Counted from the stretch's first letter, positions 1 to 8,898 are shown. The stretch is 64,000 nt of DNA from Planctomycetota bacterium (GCA_033763975.1 JANRJM010000011.1:23620-87619), one strand, 5' to 3'. Translations and numbers: made by a program. The notes: generated by a model not told the origin, from the sequence alone.

Positions 1-188
1 TGCGAGAAGCCCTGGAACGCCGCCTCGTGGCGCGCGCGCGCCAGCCCGTCGCGCCCCTGCGTCGCGAACTTCACCGCGCCCTCGAGCAGCATGAGGCGGA
101 GCTCCTCGGGCGAGGCGGTGAGCACGCGGGTGCGGAGGTAGGCGTTGGCGTGCGCGGCGGCCTGGGGCGACGTGGTCATGGTGTTCAT
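1..188 (-). CDS. fliS: Flagellar secretion chaperone FliS (C-terminus beyond window)
   Basis: FliS binds the C-terminus of flagellin in the cytosol and prevents its premature polymerisation before export. Only the first 62 residues or so lie in the window; the rest runs off the left edge. The visible part has the family's opening helix, with 'AYLRTRVLTASPEELRLML' followed by 'EGAVKFATQGRDGLARAR', matching the usual YxxxxVxTASPEELxxMLYDGAxxF pattern, although Leu-Glu replaces the common Tyr-Asp. Two in-frame ATGs, at 188 and 179, are possible starts and neither has a strong ribosome binding site. It lies 66 bp downstream of fliD on the same strand, the standard fliD-fliS order. Confidence 0.88.
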   Translation of the reverse strand, partial: MNTMTTSPQAAAHANAYLRTRVLTASPEELRLMLLEGAVKFATQGRDGLARARHEAAFQGFS

Positions 189-254
189 TCGATCGGAGTG
201 CGGGGGCGTCGTCTTGAACGCGTCGGGGGCGGATCTCGTCGGATCGTGCGGCGA

Positions 255-3176
255 CTACCCGGCGCGCGTCACCCCGCCGATGGAACCGAGGGCCGCCTGC
301 TGCGACTGGAGCGAGCCGATCGCCTTCTCCATGGCGAGGAACTGTCGTTCGAGGATGTTGCGTCGCTGCTCGAGGCGTGCGTTGTACGACTCGATGCGGG
401 CGTTCTGCAGGGAGATCTGGTTGCCGATGCCCTGGGTGCGCCCGGTCAGCACGCCGCTGGTCGAGTCCACGTAGCGGTCGACGAGCTGCTCGAACTGGCC
501 CATGACGCCCAGCGCGGAGAAGGTCGAGCCGGCGTTGGGGTTGCGCACGAGCACCGAGCCGTCGCCGAAGACGTCGAGCTGCGCGTCGTCGGACTGCGTG
601 CGCGTGACGAAGAGCGATTCGACGCTCGCGGGGTCCTCCTGCAGGGCCTCGCGCAGACGATCGGTGTCCAGTTCGAGCGTCCCGCCGTCGCCCACCGAGA
701 TGCCGACCTCGAGCAGCGTGTTGAACCGCCCGCTCGTCCCCACCCCGGGCGACGAGACGGCGCGGAACAGGGCGGCACGCAGCTCGCGGACCGTGCCGTC
801 GCCCAGCAGGGGCCCGCCCCGCTCGGTCGCCTTGTCGTAGCGGCTCTGCGTGTCGATGCGCTGGATCGCTGTGTTGAAGCTCGACACGAACAGCTCGACG
901 GCCTTCTCGATCGCGTTCGTGTCGGTCTGCACGTTGAGCGTCACCGGCGAGTTGCTCGCGCCGGTCAGATCGATCCGCACGCCCGGCACGATCGAGTCCA
1001 CCGTGTTCGACGAGCCCACGATCGCGACGCCCCGCGCCGCGTCCGTCGAGCCGTAGAACACGCGCGAATCGCTCCCGGCGTCGAGCGTCGCGAGCCCGAG
1101 GTCGACCGAGCCCGAGTCGATGATGAACCGCCCCGCGGTGCCGGCGTTCCCGCTCGTCAGGCTCAGGCGGAACGGCGCGGACGACGATCCGTCGCGCACG
1201 ATCGCCGCCGTCACGCCCGCGTTCGCCTGGTTGAGCTTCGTCACGACCTGGTCGAGGGTGTCGGCGGCGGAGAACGACACGACGCGCTCGAACGTGCCGT
1301 TGAGGGCGTTCGCCCCGCCCGTGCCCGACGCCGTGCCCGCGAGGTTGAGGCTCCGCGCCACGCTGCCGGACTGGTCGCTGATGGAGATCTTGGTGGCGCC
1401 GGGGACGGGGTCGGTGGTGAGGTCCTCCACGATGCGGATCCCGTCGCCGTTGCTGTTGATCTCGGCCCGCACCCGCAGCCCGCGCGAGTTGATCTGGTCG
1501 ATGAAGTCGCCCACGGTCTTGATCGAGTCGGAGATCGTCACCACCTGCGACTCGCCGTCCGAATCCACCAGGCGGAACGTGCCCGTGCCGATGCCCCGCC
1601 CCGCGTTGAGCGAGGAGAGCAGCGTGGCGCGGCTCATGTACTGGCGCTGCAGGTTGCCCGACGACTCCGTGCTCGACGCGACGCCCGAGGGCCCGGTCGA
1701 GATGCCCAGCGAGGCGGCGGTGTCGCTCCCGGACGTGCCCGTGATGATGAGGTTCGAGGCCGACGCGCCGGTGAGGTCGGTGACGACGATGCCCGTGCCG
1801 CGTTCGTCCAGCGAGACGTCGACGCGCGCGCCCGAGCCGGCGTCGGACGCCTGCTCGATCTGGCGGAAGATGTCGTCGAGCGAGGCCTCGCGGTCGATGG
1901 TGACGGAGAAGGTCGCCCCGTTGCGCAGCGTGAAGTTCAGCGCGCCGTCGCCGGCGATGCCCGCCCCGCCGTTCAGCCCGCGTCCCAGGGTGGAGTTGAG
2001 CGTGGCGAGCACGCGCTTGCCGTTCAGCGTGGCGCCGGGGGTGGCGCCGATGAACCCCAGGTCGGTAGCGGTGGTGTCGCCGTTCTCGACCACGCTCAGC
2101 GTGCGTGTGCCGGTCGAATCGACGAGGCGCAGCCGCCCGTTGGTCGCGTCGACGCTGATCGAGACGTCCGTGACGTTGCTGTCGGCGAGGGCCTGGGTGA
2201 CGCGGTCGATCACGCCCTGCACGGTGGTGACCGCGCCCTGCGTGCGGGTGAGCACCGGATCGCCCCCGCCCGAGGGGACGACGTCCTCGTAGACGTCGCC
2301 GATGTTGACGAGCACCTCGGTGGGCGTGCCCCCGCCGTTGTCGATCACGATCTTGAAGTTGAACGCGCCCGTGCCGGCAACGCTGTCGATCGACACGCCC
2401 CGCCCGTCGTTGAGGGTGCTCAGCAGCGTGCCCCCGTGCAGCGAGTAGACGGACGAGCCGGTGATCCGCCCGCCCGTCGCCGAGCCGGCGATGCCCAGGC
2501 TGCTGGCGGTGGTGTAGCCGGCGGTGTTCGCGATGGACATGGTGCCGGGCCCGCCGGCGGTGTCGTCCACGACCAGGCGCCCGTCCTGGACCCGGGCCGA
2601 GACCCGCGCCGTGCCGTTCTGGTTGATCGCGGCGAGCACCTCGCCCACCGTGGTGGTGCGCGACAGGTCGACCACGGCCGTCCCGCCGGCCGAGTCGGTG
2701 ATGGAGATCCTGCCGCGCGAGACGCCCGCGCCGCTGTTGAGGTCGCTGAGTTCCACGTCGCGATCCAGTCGCGCCTGGGTGGATTCCAGCGTCACCTGCG
2801 TGAGGCCCACGGCCGAGACATCGCGATTCGCGAAGCCGCGGCTCAGGAGCTGCTGCGTCGACACGAGCCGATCGACGATGAACTGGTACACGCCCGGGGC
2901 CGCGTCGGTCGAGGCGGTGGCGCGGAGCACGTCGGGGTTCGAGGACGTCGCGCTGCGCGTCTGGAAGGTCTTGTTGTCGCGGAACGCCTTCGCGGCGGTG
3001 CGGAGTGCGCTCAGGCGCGAGTTGATGTCGAGGTACGCGGAGTTCTGGAGCTGGAGCTGCACGATGCGCGCCTGCGCCTGGTCGCGCGGGCGGGCCTCGA
3101 TCGCCAACAACTGGCTGATGATCGACTGCGAGTCGATCCCGCTGAAGATGCCCACCCCGCTGGTGATCCCGCCCAT
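255..3176 (-). CDS. fliD: Flagellar filament cap protein FliD, unusually large
   Basis: FliD (HAP2) caps the growing filament and helps flagellin fold into it outside the cell. At 973 residues it is well above the roughly 450-700 usual for the family. The N-terminus (about 1-100: GIFSGIDSQSIISQLLAIEARP, then a coiled helix) is the FliD N-terminal domain. The C-terminal 330 or so residues (VELFVSSFNTAIQRID ... ESYNARLEQRRNILERQFLAMEKAI) match the FliD C-terminal domain. Between them are repeated 'flagellin hook IN' modules, seen as recurring LxxLNxGxGV/I phrases followed by a D-rich beta segment and a TVGDFIDQIN-type helix. The ATG at 3176 is chosen because AAGGAGGA lies 4 bases upstream; longer in-frame starts lack such a site. 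No cysteines are evident, as expected for a secreted axial protein. Confidence 0.95.
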   Translation of the reverse strand: MGGITSGVGIFSGIDSQSIISQLLAIEARPRDQAQARIVQLQLQNSAYLDINSRLSALRTAAKAFRDNKTFQTRSATSSNPDVLRATASTDAAPGVYQFIVDRLVSTQQLLSRGFANRDVSAVGLTQVTLESTQARLDRDVELSDLNSGAGVSRGRISITDSAGGTAVVDLSRTTTVGEVLAAINQNGTARVSARVQDGRLVVDDTAGGPGTMSIANTAGYTTASSLGIAGSATGGRITGSSVYSLHGGTLLSTLNDGRGVSIDSVAGTGAFNFKIVIDNGGGTPTEVLVNIGDVYEDVVPSGGGDPVLTRTQGAVTTVQGVIDRVTQALADSNVTDVSISVDATNGRLRLVDSTGTRTLSVVENGDTTATDLGFIGATPGATLNGKRVLATLNSTLGRGLNGGAGIAGDGALNFTLRNGATFSVTIDREASLDDIFRQIEQASDAGSGARVDVSLDERGTGIVVTDLTGASASNLIITGTSGSDTAASLGISTGPSGVASSTESSGNLQRQYMSRATLLSSLNAGRGIGTGTFRLVDSDGESQVVTISDSIKTVGDFIDQINSRGLRVRAEINSNGDGIRIVEDLTTDPVPGATKISISDQSGSVARSLNLAGTASGTGGANALNGTFERVVSFSAADTLDQVVTKLNQANAGVTAAIVRDGSSSAPFRLSLTSGNAGTAGRFIIDSGSVDLGLATLDAGSDSRVFYGSTDAARGVAIVGSSNTVDSIVPGVRIDLTGASNSPVTLNVQTDTNAIEKAVELFVSSFNTAIQRIDTQSRYDKATERGGPLLGDGTVRELRAALFRAVSSPGVGTSGRFNTLLEVGISVGDGGTLELDTDRLREALQEDPASVESLFVTRTQSDDAQLDVFGDGSVLVRNPNAGSTFSALGVMGQFEQLVDRYVDSTSGVLTGRTQGIGNQISLQNARIESYNARLEQRRNILERQFLAMEKAIGSLQSQQAALGSIGGVTRAG

Positions 3177-3202
3177 GACATCCTCCTTGAACCCGGCGCG
3201 AT

Positions 3203-3439
3203 CTACGCGGCGCGCCGCTGCGGCCGCCAGCGCAGCAGCGACGTGTCCGCCTCCGCCATCTCGGACGCGACCGGCGTGCCGCGACTCGGGAACGCCAGCA
3301 CGCGGCGTGCCGAGGCCCGGCGGGGGATGTCGCGCCCGGTGCGCCGCAACTCGAGCAGGTCCTGCGCCCATGCGCACATCACGCGGGCGTACATCGCCCG
3401 CGCAGCCTCCAGTCGGGATTGGACTTCCGCGTCGATCAT
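3203..3439 (-). CDS. Small hypothetical protein upstream of fliD
   Basis: A 78-residue reading frame ends 26 bp before the fliD start on the same strand, so it may lead that transcript. The N-terminal half (MIDAEVQSRLEAARAMYARVMCAWAQDLLELRR) is likely helical and amphipathic; the C-terminal half is Arg-rich. I recognise no family. Size, helical character and position recall small flagellar chaperone-type genes, but that is position-based guesswork. The start at 3439 has no convincing ribosome binding site, and in DNA this GC-rich open frames of this length arise by chance. Confidence 0.4.
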   Translation of the reverse strand: MIDAEVQSRLEAARAMYARVMCAWAQDLLELRRTGRDIPRRASARRVLAFPSRGTPVASEMAEADTSLLRWRPQRRAA

Positions 3440-3689
3440 GGCGTCTCTAGTAGATCGGACCACGCCCGGTGCCCCCTTCAGCCCGCCTCGGCGCAGGCCG
3501 AACATCGCACGCCCGGTGCCTCGAAACGTCCGATAGTCGGCCGATACCATCCGAGGCCGCACTTCGCGCGGGTGAGCGTCGTACGTGCCGAGGTGGTTTT
3601 CGGGCTGAAGCCGGCCCGCCCGACACCCGAAGACCCCACCGAGACCGGCGTCCGACGATCCCGCCCCGCAGACCCCGACGAGCACCCGC

Positions 3690-4367
3690 ATGACCACCCA
3701 GACGCGCGAGACTTTCGCCCCGCCGTTGCCCGCCTGGCTGCGCCTGGGGCTGCGCGTGCTGTCCGGGGTCGTCGCGCTGAGCGCCGTGGGCATGGCGCTG
3801 GCATCGCTGGTGATCGCGCCCAACGCCGTGTGGGTCATGTTCGGGTTCGAGGTGGTGGTCGCACTCGCGGGGGTTGTTGGCGTCGTGGCCGCGGGCGGGC
3901 GGTTCGACAGCGGCCAGGGGCTGGTCTGGCTGTGCGTCGCGGGTGTGCTGTTCGTGGCCGGGGTGCTGAGTTACCTCGGCACGCCGCAGGGCATCGTGTG
4001 GTCGCAGGGAACGCCGGCCTCGCCGACGACGACGTGGAGCGTCGGGCGGGTGGCGCTGGCGGGCGTGTTCGGCGCGGCGGCGGTGTACGCCGTGCTGCGT
4101 CGCAGCGCCGAGGCGCGTCGGAACTTCGCGCGGGGGCTGGTTGCGGGCGTGCTGCTGGTGTGCCTGATGGGCGGGCTGGTGATTTTCGGCGGGCGCGCGA
4201 TGGCGGCGCTCGCGGGCACGGCGGGGGTCGTGAAGGCCGCGATCGCGATCGTGGTCGGTTTCATCGGCATCACGCTCATGAGCGCGGCGGGGCACTGGCT
4301 GATCCGCGCGTTCGAGTGCGCCCGGCGCGAGGACGCTACGCCGACGCCGGCTGCCAGACCGTCTTGA
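3690..4367 (+). CDS. Hypothetical polytopic membrane protein
   Basis: A 225-residue protein with five or six hydrophobic segments: about 18-42, 47-68, 78-97, 120-137, 147-168 and 172-200. It begins MTTQTRETFAPPLPAWLRLGLRVL and ends in a short charged, Pro/Ala-rich tail. No catalytic motif or known family was recognised. It is transcribed divergently from the fliD group, and its 3' end overlaps the convergent aldehyde dehydrogenase-like gene by 32 bp. Codon use looks like that of its neighbours. The ATG at 3690 is the first in the frame and is followed at once by plausible membrane-protein sequence. No clear Shine-Dalgarno precedes it. Confidence 0.75.
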   Translation: MTTQTRETFAPPLPAWLRLGLRVLSGVVALSAVGMALASLVIAPNAVWVMFGFEVVVALAGVVGVVAAGGRFDSGQGLVWLCVAGVLFVAGVLSYLGTPQGIVWSQGTPASPTTTWSVGRVALAGVFGAAAVYAVLRRSAEARRNFARGLVAGVLLVCLMGGLVIFGGRAMAALAGTAGVVKAAIAIVVGFIGITLMSAAGHWLIRAFECARREDATPTPAARPS

Positions 4368-5250
4368 ACTCAACGAGCGGCTCGATCCACCAGGGCGAGC
4401 AGCACGCGCCGTCGTCGTGCCAGTCCACGCCCTCGATGATCCGCACGCGCTTGAGATTCTCCGCGACTCCGGCGCGCAGCGTGCGCGCCAGGTCGGGCTC
4501 GGGATCGCCCGCGACGATCGCGTCGATGTCGCGGTGCTGCGCGGCGATCGGGGCCAGTTCCTTCGCGTCGCCGGTCAGGATGTTCACCACGCCCGGCGGG
4601 ACGTCGCCCGTGGCGATGGCCTCGGCGAGCGCGACCGCCGCCAGCGGGTTGCGCATGCTCGGCACCGCGACGCAGGTGTTGCCCGCGCACAGCGCCGGCG
4701 CCAGCAGCGACACGAGCGCGAGCAACGGGTGGCGGTCCGGGGCGAACGCCGCGACCACGCCCGTGGGTTCCGCGACCGTGAACGTGTAGTACGAGCCGGC
4801 GACGGGGTTGTGGCAGCCGAGCACCTGCGAGAACTTGTCGGCCCATCCCGCGTAGTGCACGACGCGGTCGATGGCGCGCGAGACCTCGCCCGCGGGGCCG
4901 AGGTCCGGCGCGTTCGCTCGCGCGGCCCGCTTCGTCGCGGTTCGCCCGGGCGAGCGGGTCGCATGGATCGCGTCTTCCAGTTCGCGACGGCGCGATTCCA
5001 TCATCTCCGCGACGCGGTACAGGATCTGCCCGCGCAGCAGGGGCGACGCCGCCGCCCAGCCGGGCTGTGCGCGGCGGGCGGCCTCCACCGCGTCGCGCAG
5101 GTCCTTGCGCGAGGCGAGGCTGGCGTGCGCGAGAATCCCGCCGCGTGTGTCGTGCACGCCCCACGTCCGCCCGCTCTCGCTGCGCGGGAACTTGCCGTCG
5201 ATGAACAGCTTGAGCGTCTTCTGCACGTCGAGGCGGGCGTCGTCGGGCAT
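4336..5250 (-). CDS. Truncated aldehyde dehydrogenase paralogue, probably non-catalytic
   Basis: This 304-residue protein aligns by eye with the N-terminal NAD-binding half of the aldehyde dehydrogenase superfamily. It has LFIDGKFPRSESGRTW near the start, 'AGWADKFSQVLG', 'EPTGVVAAFAPDRHPLLALVSLLAPALCAGN' corresponding to the PWNFP region, and 'PPGVVNILTGDAKEL'. It stops where a full enzyme (about 480-500 residues) would carry the catalytic Glu and Cys, and has a different tail (GVDWHDDGACCSPWWIEPLVEFKTVWQ). The Asn of PWNFP, which stabilises the oxyanion, is also missing. It follows the full-length enzyme with only 32 bp between, so they are probably co-expressed. It may be a partner subunit rather than debris, because the frame is intact and the tail is orderly. 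Confidence 0.82.
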   Translation of the reverse strand: MPDDARLDVQKTLKLFIDGKFPRSESGRTWGVHDTRGGILAHASLASRKDLRDAVEAARRAQPGWAAASPLLRGQILYRVAEMMESRRRELEDAIHATRSPGRTATKRAARANAPDLGPAGEVSRAIDRVVHYAGWADKFSQVLGCHNPVAGSYYTFTVAEPTGVVAAFAPDRHPLLALVSLLAPALCAGNTCVAVPSMRNPLAAVALAEAIATGDVPPGVVNILTGDAKELAPIAAQHRDIDAIVAGDPEPDLARTLRAGVAENLKRVRIIEGVDWHDDGACCSPWWIEPLVEFKTVWQPASA

Positions 5251-5282
5251 GGCGGCACCAGTCTAGCGGTCGGTGCGGGCGC

Positions 5283-6902
5283 TCATGTCGCGCGCCCGCG
5301 CGGGCGTCGGGGCTCGTCCAGGCGGACGTACGCGCGCAGGCCCTGCACGCCCCCCTCGCGCCCGAAGCCCGACTCCTTGTACCCGCCGAAGGGCGAGGCC
5401 GGGTCGAAGCGGTTGTAGGTGTTGCACCAGACGACGCCGGCCTTGAGCTTGCCGGCGATCTCGAAGACCTTGGAGCCCTTGTCGGTCCAGATGCCCGCCG
5501 CCAGCCCGTAGGGCGTGTTGTTGGCGCGGGCGACGGCCTCGTCGGGCGTGCGGAAGCTCATGACGGCGAGCACGGGGCCGAAGACCTCGTCGCGCGCGAT
5601 GGTGTGGCTGGGCTGCACGCCCGTGAAGAAGCAGGGCGGGCACCAGAAGCCCCGCGAGAGCCCCGCGGGCCGCCAGGCGTCGAGCGCGTCGGACGTAAGG
5701 GGCCGGGCGGGCTCGCCGTTCTCGCGGGCGGGCGTGCAGAGCACCGCGCCCTCGGCCGTTCCTCGGCGCAGGTATCCGAGCACGCGGTCGAGGTGCGATC
5801 GCGAGTTCATCGCGCCCACGTCGGTGTTCTTGTCGAGCGGATCGCCCACGCGCAGCGACGCGAGGCGTACCTCGAGCGTGCGGAGCACCTCGGGCAGGAT
5901 CGACTCCTGCACGAAGAGCCGCGACCCGGCGCAGCAGACCTCGCCCTGGTTGAAGTAGATGCCCCGCACCACGCCCTCGACCGCCTGGTCGATCGACGCG
6001 TCTTCGAAGATGATGTGCGGGCTCTTGCCGCCCAGTTCGAGCGTGAGGCGCGTGCCCCGCCCCGCGACGCTCGCGGCGATGCGCTTGCCGACCTCGGTGG
6101 AGCCGGTGAACGCGATCTTGTCGACCCCGGCGTGCTCGACCAGGGCCGCCCCGGTCGTGCCGTCGCCCGTGACGACGTTCACCACGCCCTTGGGCAGGCC
6201 GATCTCGTCGATGATCTCGGCGAGGCGCAGGGCCGAGAGGGGCGTGGTCTCGGCGGGCTTGAGGACGCAGGTGTTGCCGCAGGCGAGCGCGGGTGCGAGC
6301 TTCCACGCGGCCATGAGCAGCGGGAAGTTCCACGGGATGATCTGCCCGCACACGCCGACGGGGCGGGGCGTGCGTCCGGCGAAGGCGAACGCGAGCTTGT
6401 CGGCCCAGCCGGCGTGATAGAAAAAGTGTGCCGCGGCGAGGGGCACGTCGACGTCGCGCGATTCGCGGATGGGCTTCCCGCTGTCGAGCGACTCCAGCAC
6501 CGCCAGTTCGCGCGACCGTTCCTGGATCCGCCGCGCGATCCGGAAGATGAACTTCGCGCGCTCGGCGGGGCGCAGCGCGCTCCACGCCGGGAGCGCCGCC
6601 CGGGCCGCCCGCACCGCGGCGTCCACGTCTCGCCCGCTCCCCTGCGCCACCTCGCTCAGGACTTCCTCGGTCGCCGGGTTGATCGTCGGGAAGCGCGTGC
6701 CCTCCGACGGCTCGCGCCACGCGCCGTTGATGTAGTGCGCGTGGCGCGGGGCGATCGCAGTGCGGACGGTCTCGGGCGCGGGGGCGTAGTCGGCCGCCCA
6801 CACGCCCGCGAGCGACGGTCCCGGCGCGCGGTCGTGTACCCCGGCGCGCGCGGACGGGGCGTTCGAGGGCGTCGTGCCGTTGCGGGCGGTGGTGCGGGCC
6901 AT
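5283..6902 (-). CDS. NAD(P)-dependent aldehyde dehydrogenase
   Basis: Oxidises an aldehyde to a carboxylate with NAD(P)+ in the cytosol; the substrate cannot be read from sequence. The protein is 539 residues, slightly long because of a Pro/Ala-rich 45-residue N-terminal extension. Family motifs are complete: IIPWNFP (about 188-194), the cofactor loop FTGSTEVGKRI (265-275), general-base Glu289 in LELGGKSP, and the nucleophile Cys323 in FNQGEVCCAGSR. EVFGPV and the C-terminal PFGGYKESGFGRE also fit. GGAGG lies 4 bases before the ATG at 6902. It is paired with the truncated paralogue immediately downstream. Confidence 0.93.
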   Translation of the reverse strand: MARTTARNGTTPSNAPSARAGVHDRAPGPSLAGVWAADYAPAPETVRTAIAPRHAHYINGAWREPSEGTRFPTINPATEEVLSEVAQGSGRDVDAAVRAARAALPAWSALRPAERAKFIFRIARRIQERSRELAVLESLDSGKPIRESRDVDVPLAAAHFFYHAGWADKLAFAFAGRTPRPVGVCGQIIPWNFPLLMAAWKLAPALACGNTCVLKPAETTPLSALRLAEIIDEIGLPKGVVNVVTGDGTTGAALVEHAGVDKIAFTGSTEVGKRIAASVAGRGTRLTLELGGKSPHIIFEDASIDQAVEGVVRGIYFNQGEVCCAGSRLFVQESILPEVLRTLEVRLASLRVGDPLDKNTDVGAMNSRSHLDRVLGYLRRGTAEGAVLCTPARENGEPARPLTSDALDAWRPAGLSRGFWCPPCFFTGVQPSHTIARDEVFGPVLAVMSFRTPDEAVARANNTPYGLAAGIWTDKGSKVFEIAGKLKAGVVWCNTYNRFDPASPFGGYKESGFGREGGVQGLRAYVRLDEPRRPRGRAT

Positions 6903-6958
6903 GCGTCCTCCGCGCCGGGTGCGTCGCCCCGCGCGGAGCGACTGTATCGCGCGGACCG

Positions 6959-7636
6959 TCAGGCCCGGGACTTCTTCTTCGACGCCTTGCGAGCCGCGCC
7001 GCCCGCCCCAGCCCCGCGCGAGGACCCGCGCGAAACCCCGGCCCTGCGCGGGGCCTTCTTGGAAGCCGCGGAGCCGGTCCTCTTGGACGTTTTGCGGACG
7101 GCTTTCCCGGAGACCTTGGTGGCGGTCTTGGCGGCGGCCTTCCCGGTGTGGCTGGCGGACGCCTTCGCCGCGCTCGCCTTGTTCTTCGATCGGATCTCGC
7201 GCGTGTAGTGCTCGATCCACCGGTGCGCCGGCATCTCTCGGATGGACTTGCCGAGTACGTCGAGCGCGACCTGTTCGAGGCGCTTGAACCGGATGCAGCA
7301 CTTGCCCATGTCGAGCTTGCGACCTGTCGCCTCCCAGTCGCGCCGGAACGCCGCCTCGCCCCCCGGACTGCCGTACATGCTCATGAGGTACACCGACATG
7401 TGGTTCTTCTGCGATGCCAGCCCCGCGAACGGCAGCGGCTGGCGCGGGTCGCAGTGGTACCCGTCCGGGAACACCGAGTGCGGCACGTAGTACCCGATCA
7501 TCCCGTACTGCATCCCTTCCTCGTACTGGTCGTCGAGATTCTCGAGGATCGTCCGGCGGACGGCCTCCAGCGCCTCACGCCGGTCGGGCGGCAACGAATC
7601 CAGATACTCCGCGACGGTGGTGGCCTTCGATTGCAT
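6959..7636 (-). CDS. DUF1801 domain protein with lysine-rich histone-like tail
   Basis: Residues 1-145 form a DUF1801 (YdhG-like) domain: 'VAEYLDSLPPDRREALEAVR', 'MQYGMIGYYVP', 'LPFAGLASQKNHMSVYLMSMYG', then 'LDMGKCCIRFKRLEQV'. The fold is found in many bacteria and its biochemical role is unsettled. From about residue 150 the chain becomes a low-complexity Lys/Ala/Arg/Ser tail, with repeated KAAAKTATK- and KKAPRRAG-like units ending KASKKKSRA, resembling bacterial histone H1-like proteins and likely to bind nucleic acid. The gene sits 56 bp upstream of the aldehyde dehydrogenase on the same strand, so co-transcription is possible. The domain assignment is firm; the DNA-binding role is inferred from composition only. 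Confidence 0.85.
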   Translation of the reverse strand: MQSKATTVAEYLDSLPPDRREALEAVRRTILENLDDQYEEGMQYGMIGYYVPHSVFPDGYHCDPRQPLPFAGLASQKNHMSVYLMSMYGSPGGEAAFRRDWEATGRKLDMGKCCIRFKRLEQVALDVLGKSIREMPAHRWIEHYTREIRSKNKASAAKASASHTGKAAAKTATKVSGKAVRKTSKRTGSAASKKAPRRAGVSRGSSRGAGAGGAARKASKKKSRA

Positions 7637-7723
7637 CGGCCCGAGTGTACCTCGCGGGCGTCCCGTGCGCCCCGCCGACTGTGGGGGGCGTGGGCCCGCT
7701 GGAGCCCGCCCGGGCGAGCGCGA

Positions 7724-7729
7724 TACCCT
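7724..7729 (+). promoter_or_regulatory. Candidate -10 element close to the manC start
   Basis: TACCCT ends 8 bases before the manC ATG, and there is no Shine-Dalgarno sequence in the gap. If this is a real -10 hexamer, transcription would begin at or next to the start codon, giving a leaderless mRNA. No good -35 is visible at 16-18 bases. The same arrangement recurs before 39839 and 44121. Confidence 0.3.
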
Positions 7730-7737
7730 GCCCCCTC

Positions 7738-8898
7738 ATGCGCTACGCGATGATCATGGCGGGCGGGGCGGGGACGCGGCTGTGGCCCACGAGCCGCAAG
7801 GACCGCCCCAAGCAGTTGCTCCGCTTCATCGAGCGCCCCGGGCGCGTTGGCCGCGTGTCGCTGCTGGAACTGGCGGCGGCGCGGCTGGACGGGCTTATCG
7901 ACCCGCAACGCCGCTACATCTGCACCGCCGAGTCGTACCGCGAGGCCGTGCGCGAGCAGCTCCCCCAGTTTGATGACGCGCACGTGCTCGGCGAGCCCTG
8001 CGGGCGCGACACCGTGAACGCGGTGGGGTTCGCGGCGGCGGTGCTGGCGAAGGAAGACCCCGACGCCGTCTTCTGCGTGCTCACCGGCGACCACGTGATC
8101 GAGCCCGAGGACGCCTTCCGCGCGCGGATGGACCTGGGCTTCCGGCTGGTGGAGAACGACCCGCGCCGGTTCGTGACGTTCTCGATCAAGCCGACGTACC
8201 CCGCGACGGGCTTCGGCTACGTCGAACGGGGCACGCCCATCCGCGACCCCCGCCACGGCAAGAGCGCCATGATCGACGGCGCCAAGGAGCACGCGTACCA
8301 CGTGGCGCGGTTCGTCGAGAAGCCCGACCGGGCCCGGGCCGAGGTCTACGTGCAGTCGGGCGACTTCGGGTGGAACAGCGGGATGTTCGTCTGGAAAGCC
8401 TCCGCCGTGCTCGAGGCGCTCGCGAAGTTCAAGCCCGAGAGCCACGAGGGGCTCGTCAAGATCCAGAAGGCCTGGGGCACCAAGAAGGCCAAGGGCGTGC
8501 TCGAAGAGGTCTACCCGACGCTTCCCAAGATCAGCGTGGACTACGCGCTGCTGGAGCCCGCGAGCCAGGCGGCCCGCGCGGGGGCGCCCGGCGCCGACCA
8601 GTTCTCCGTCTGCACCGTGCAGATGGACCTCACGTGGCTGGACGTGGGCAGTTGGCCCAGCTTCGCCGAGACGCTCACGCCCGACAAGGCGGGCAACTGC
8701 GTCGCGGGCGAGGGGGAGGCGGTGATCCTGGGCGGGCGGAGCAACCTGGCGGTGACCGCGGCGGGGCACACCCTGGCGCTGCTGGGGTGCGAGGACATGA
8801 TCGTCGTCCACACGCCCGACGCGACGCTCGTGATGCCCAGGGCCAAGGCCGAGGAACTCAAGCTGCTGCACGCGCAGATCGACGAGCGCCTGCGGTAA
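7738..8898 (+). CDS. manC: Mannose-1-phosphate guanylyltransferase
   Basis: Makes GDP-mannose from GTP and mannose 1-phosphate in the cytosol, feeding glycan and exopolysaccharide synthesis. The N-terminus has the nucleotidyltransferase signature MAGGAGTRLWPTSRKDRPKQLL (residues 6-28, with the GxGxRLWP core). Then come LTGDHVIEP (metal/sugar-nucleotide site), RFVEKPDRA, the substrate loop GDFGWNSGMFVWK, and the DVGSWPSF motif typical of this family. At 386 residues it is the short, single-function form, lacking the fused phosphomannose isomerase domain. The ATG at 7738 is fixed by the signature sequence; upstream extensions of the frame are not family-like. It stands alone, with no glycan genes adjacent. 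Confidence 0.93.
   Translation: MRYAMIMAGGAGTRLWPTSRKDRPKQLLRFIERPGRVGRVSLLELAAARLDGLIDPQRRYICTAESYREAVREQLPQFDDAHVLGEPCGRDTVNAVGFAAAVLAKEDPDAVFCVLTGDHVIEPEDAFRARMDLGFRLVENDPRRFVTFSIKPTYPATGFGYVERGTPIRDPRHGKSAMIDGAKEHAYHVARFVEKPDRARAEVYVQSGDFGWNSGMFVWKASAVLEALAKFKPESHEGLVKIQKAWGTKKAKGVLEEVYPTLPKISVDYALLEPASQAARAGAPGADQFSVCTVQMDLTWLDVGSWPSFAETLTPDKAGNCVAGEGEAVILGGRSNLAVTAAGHTLALLGCEDMIVVHTPDATLVMPRAKAEELKLLHAQIDERLR

Noticed and set aside
27..3536. 1169-codon open frame on the plus strand opposite fliD
   Set aside because: It is the antisense of fliD, Arg/Ala/Gly-rich without any domain; long antisense frames are expected at this GC content.
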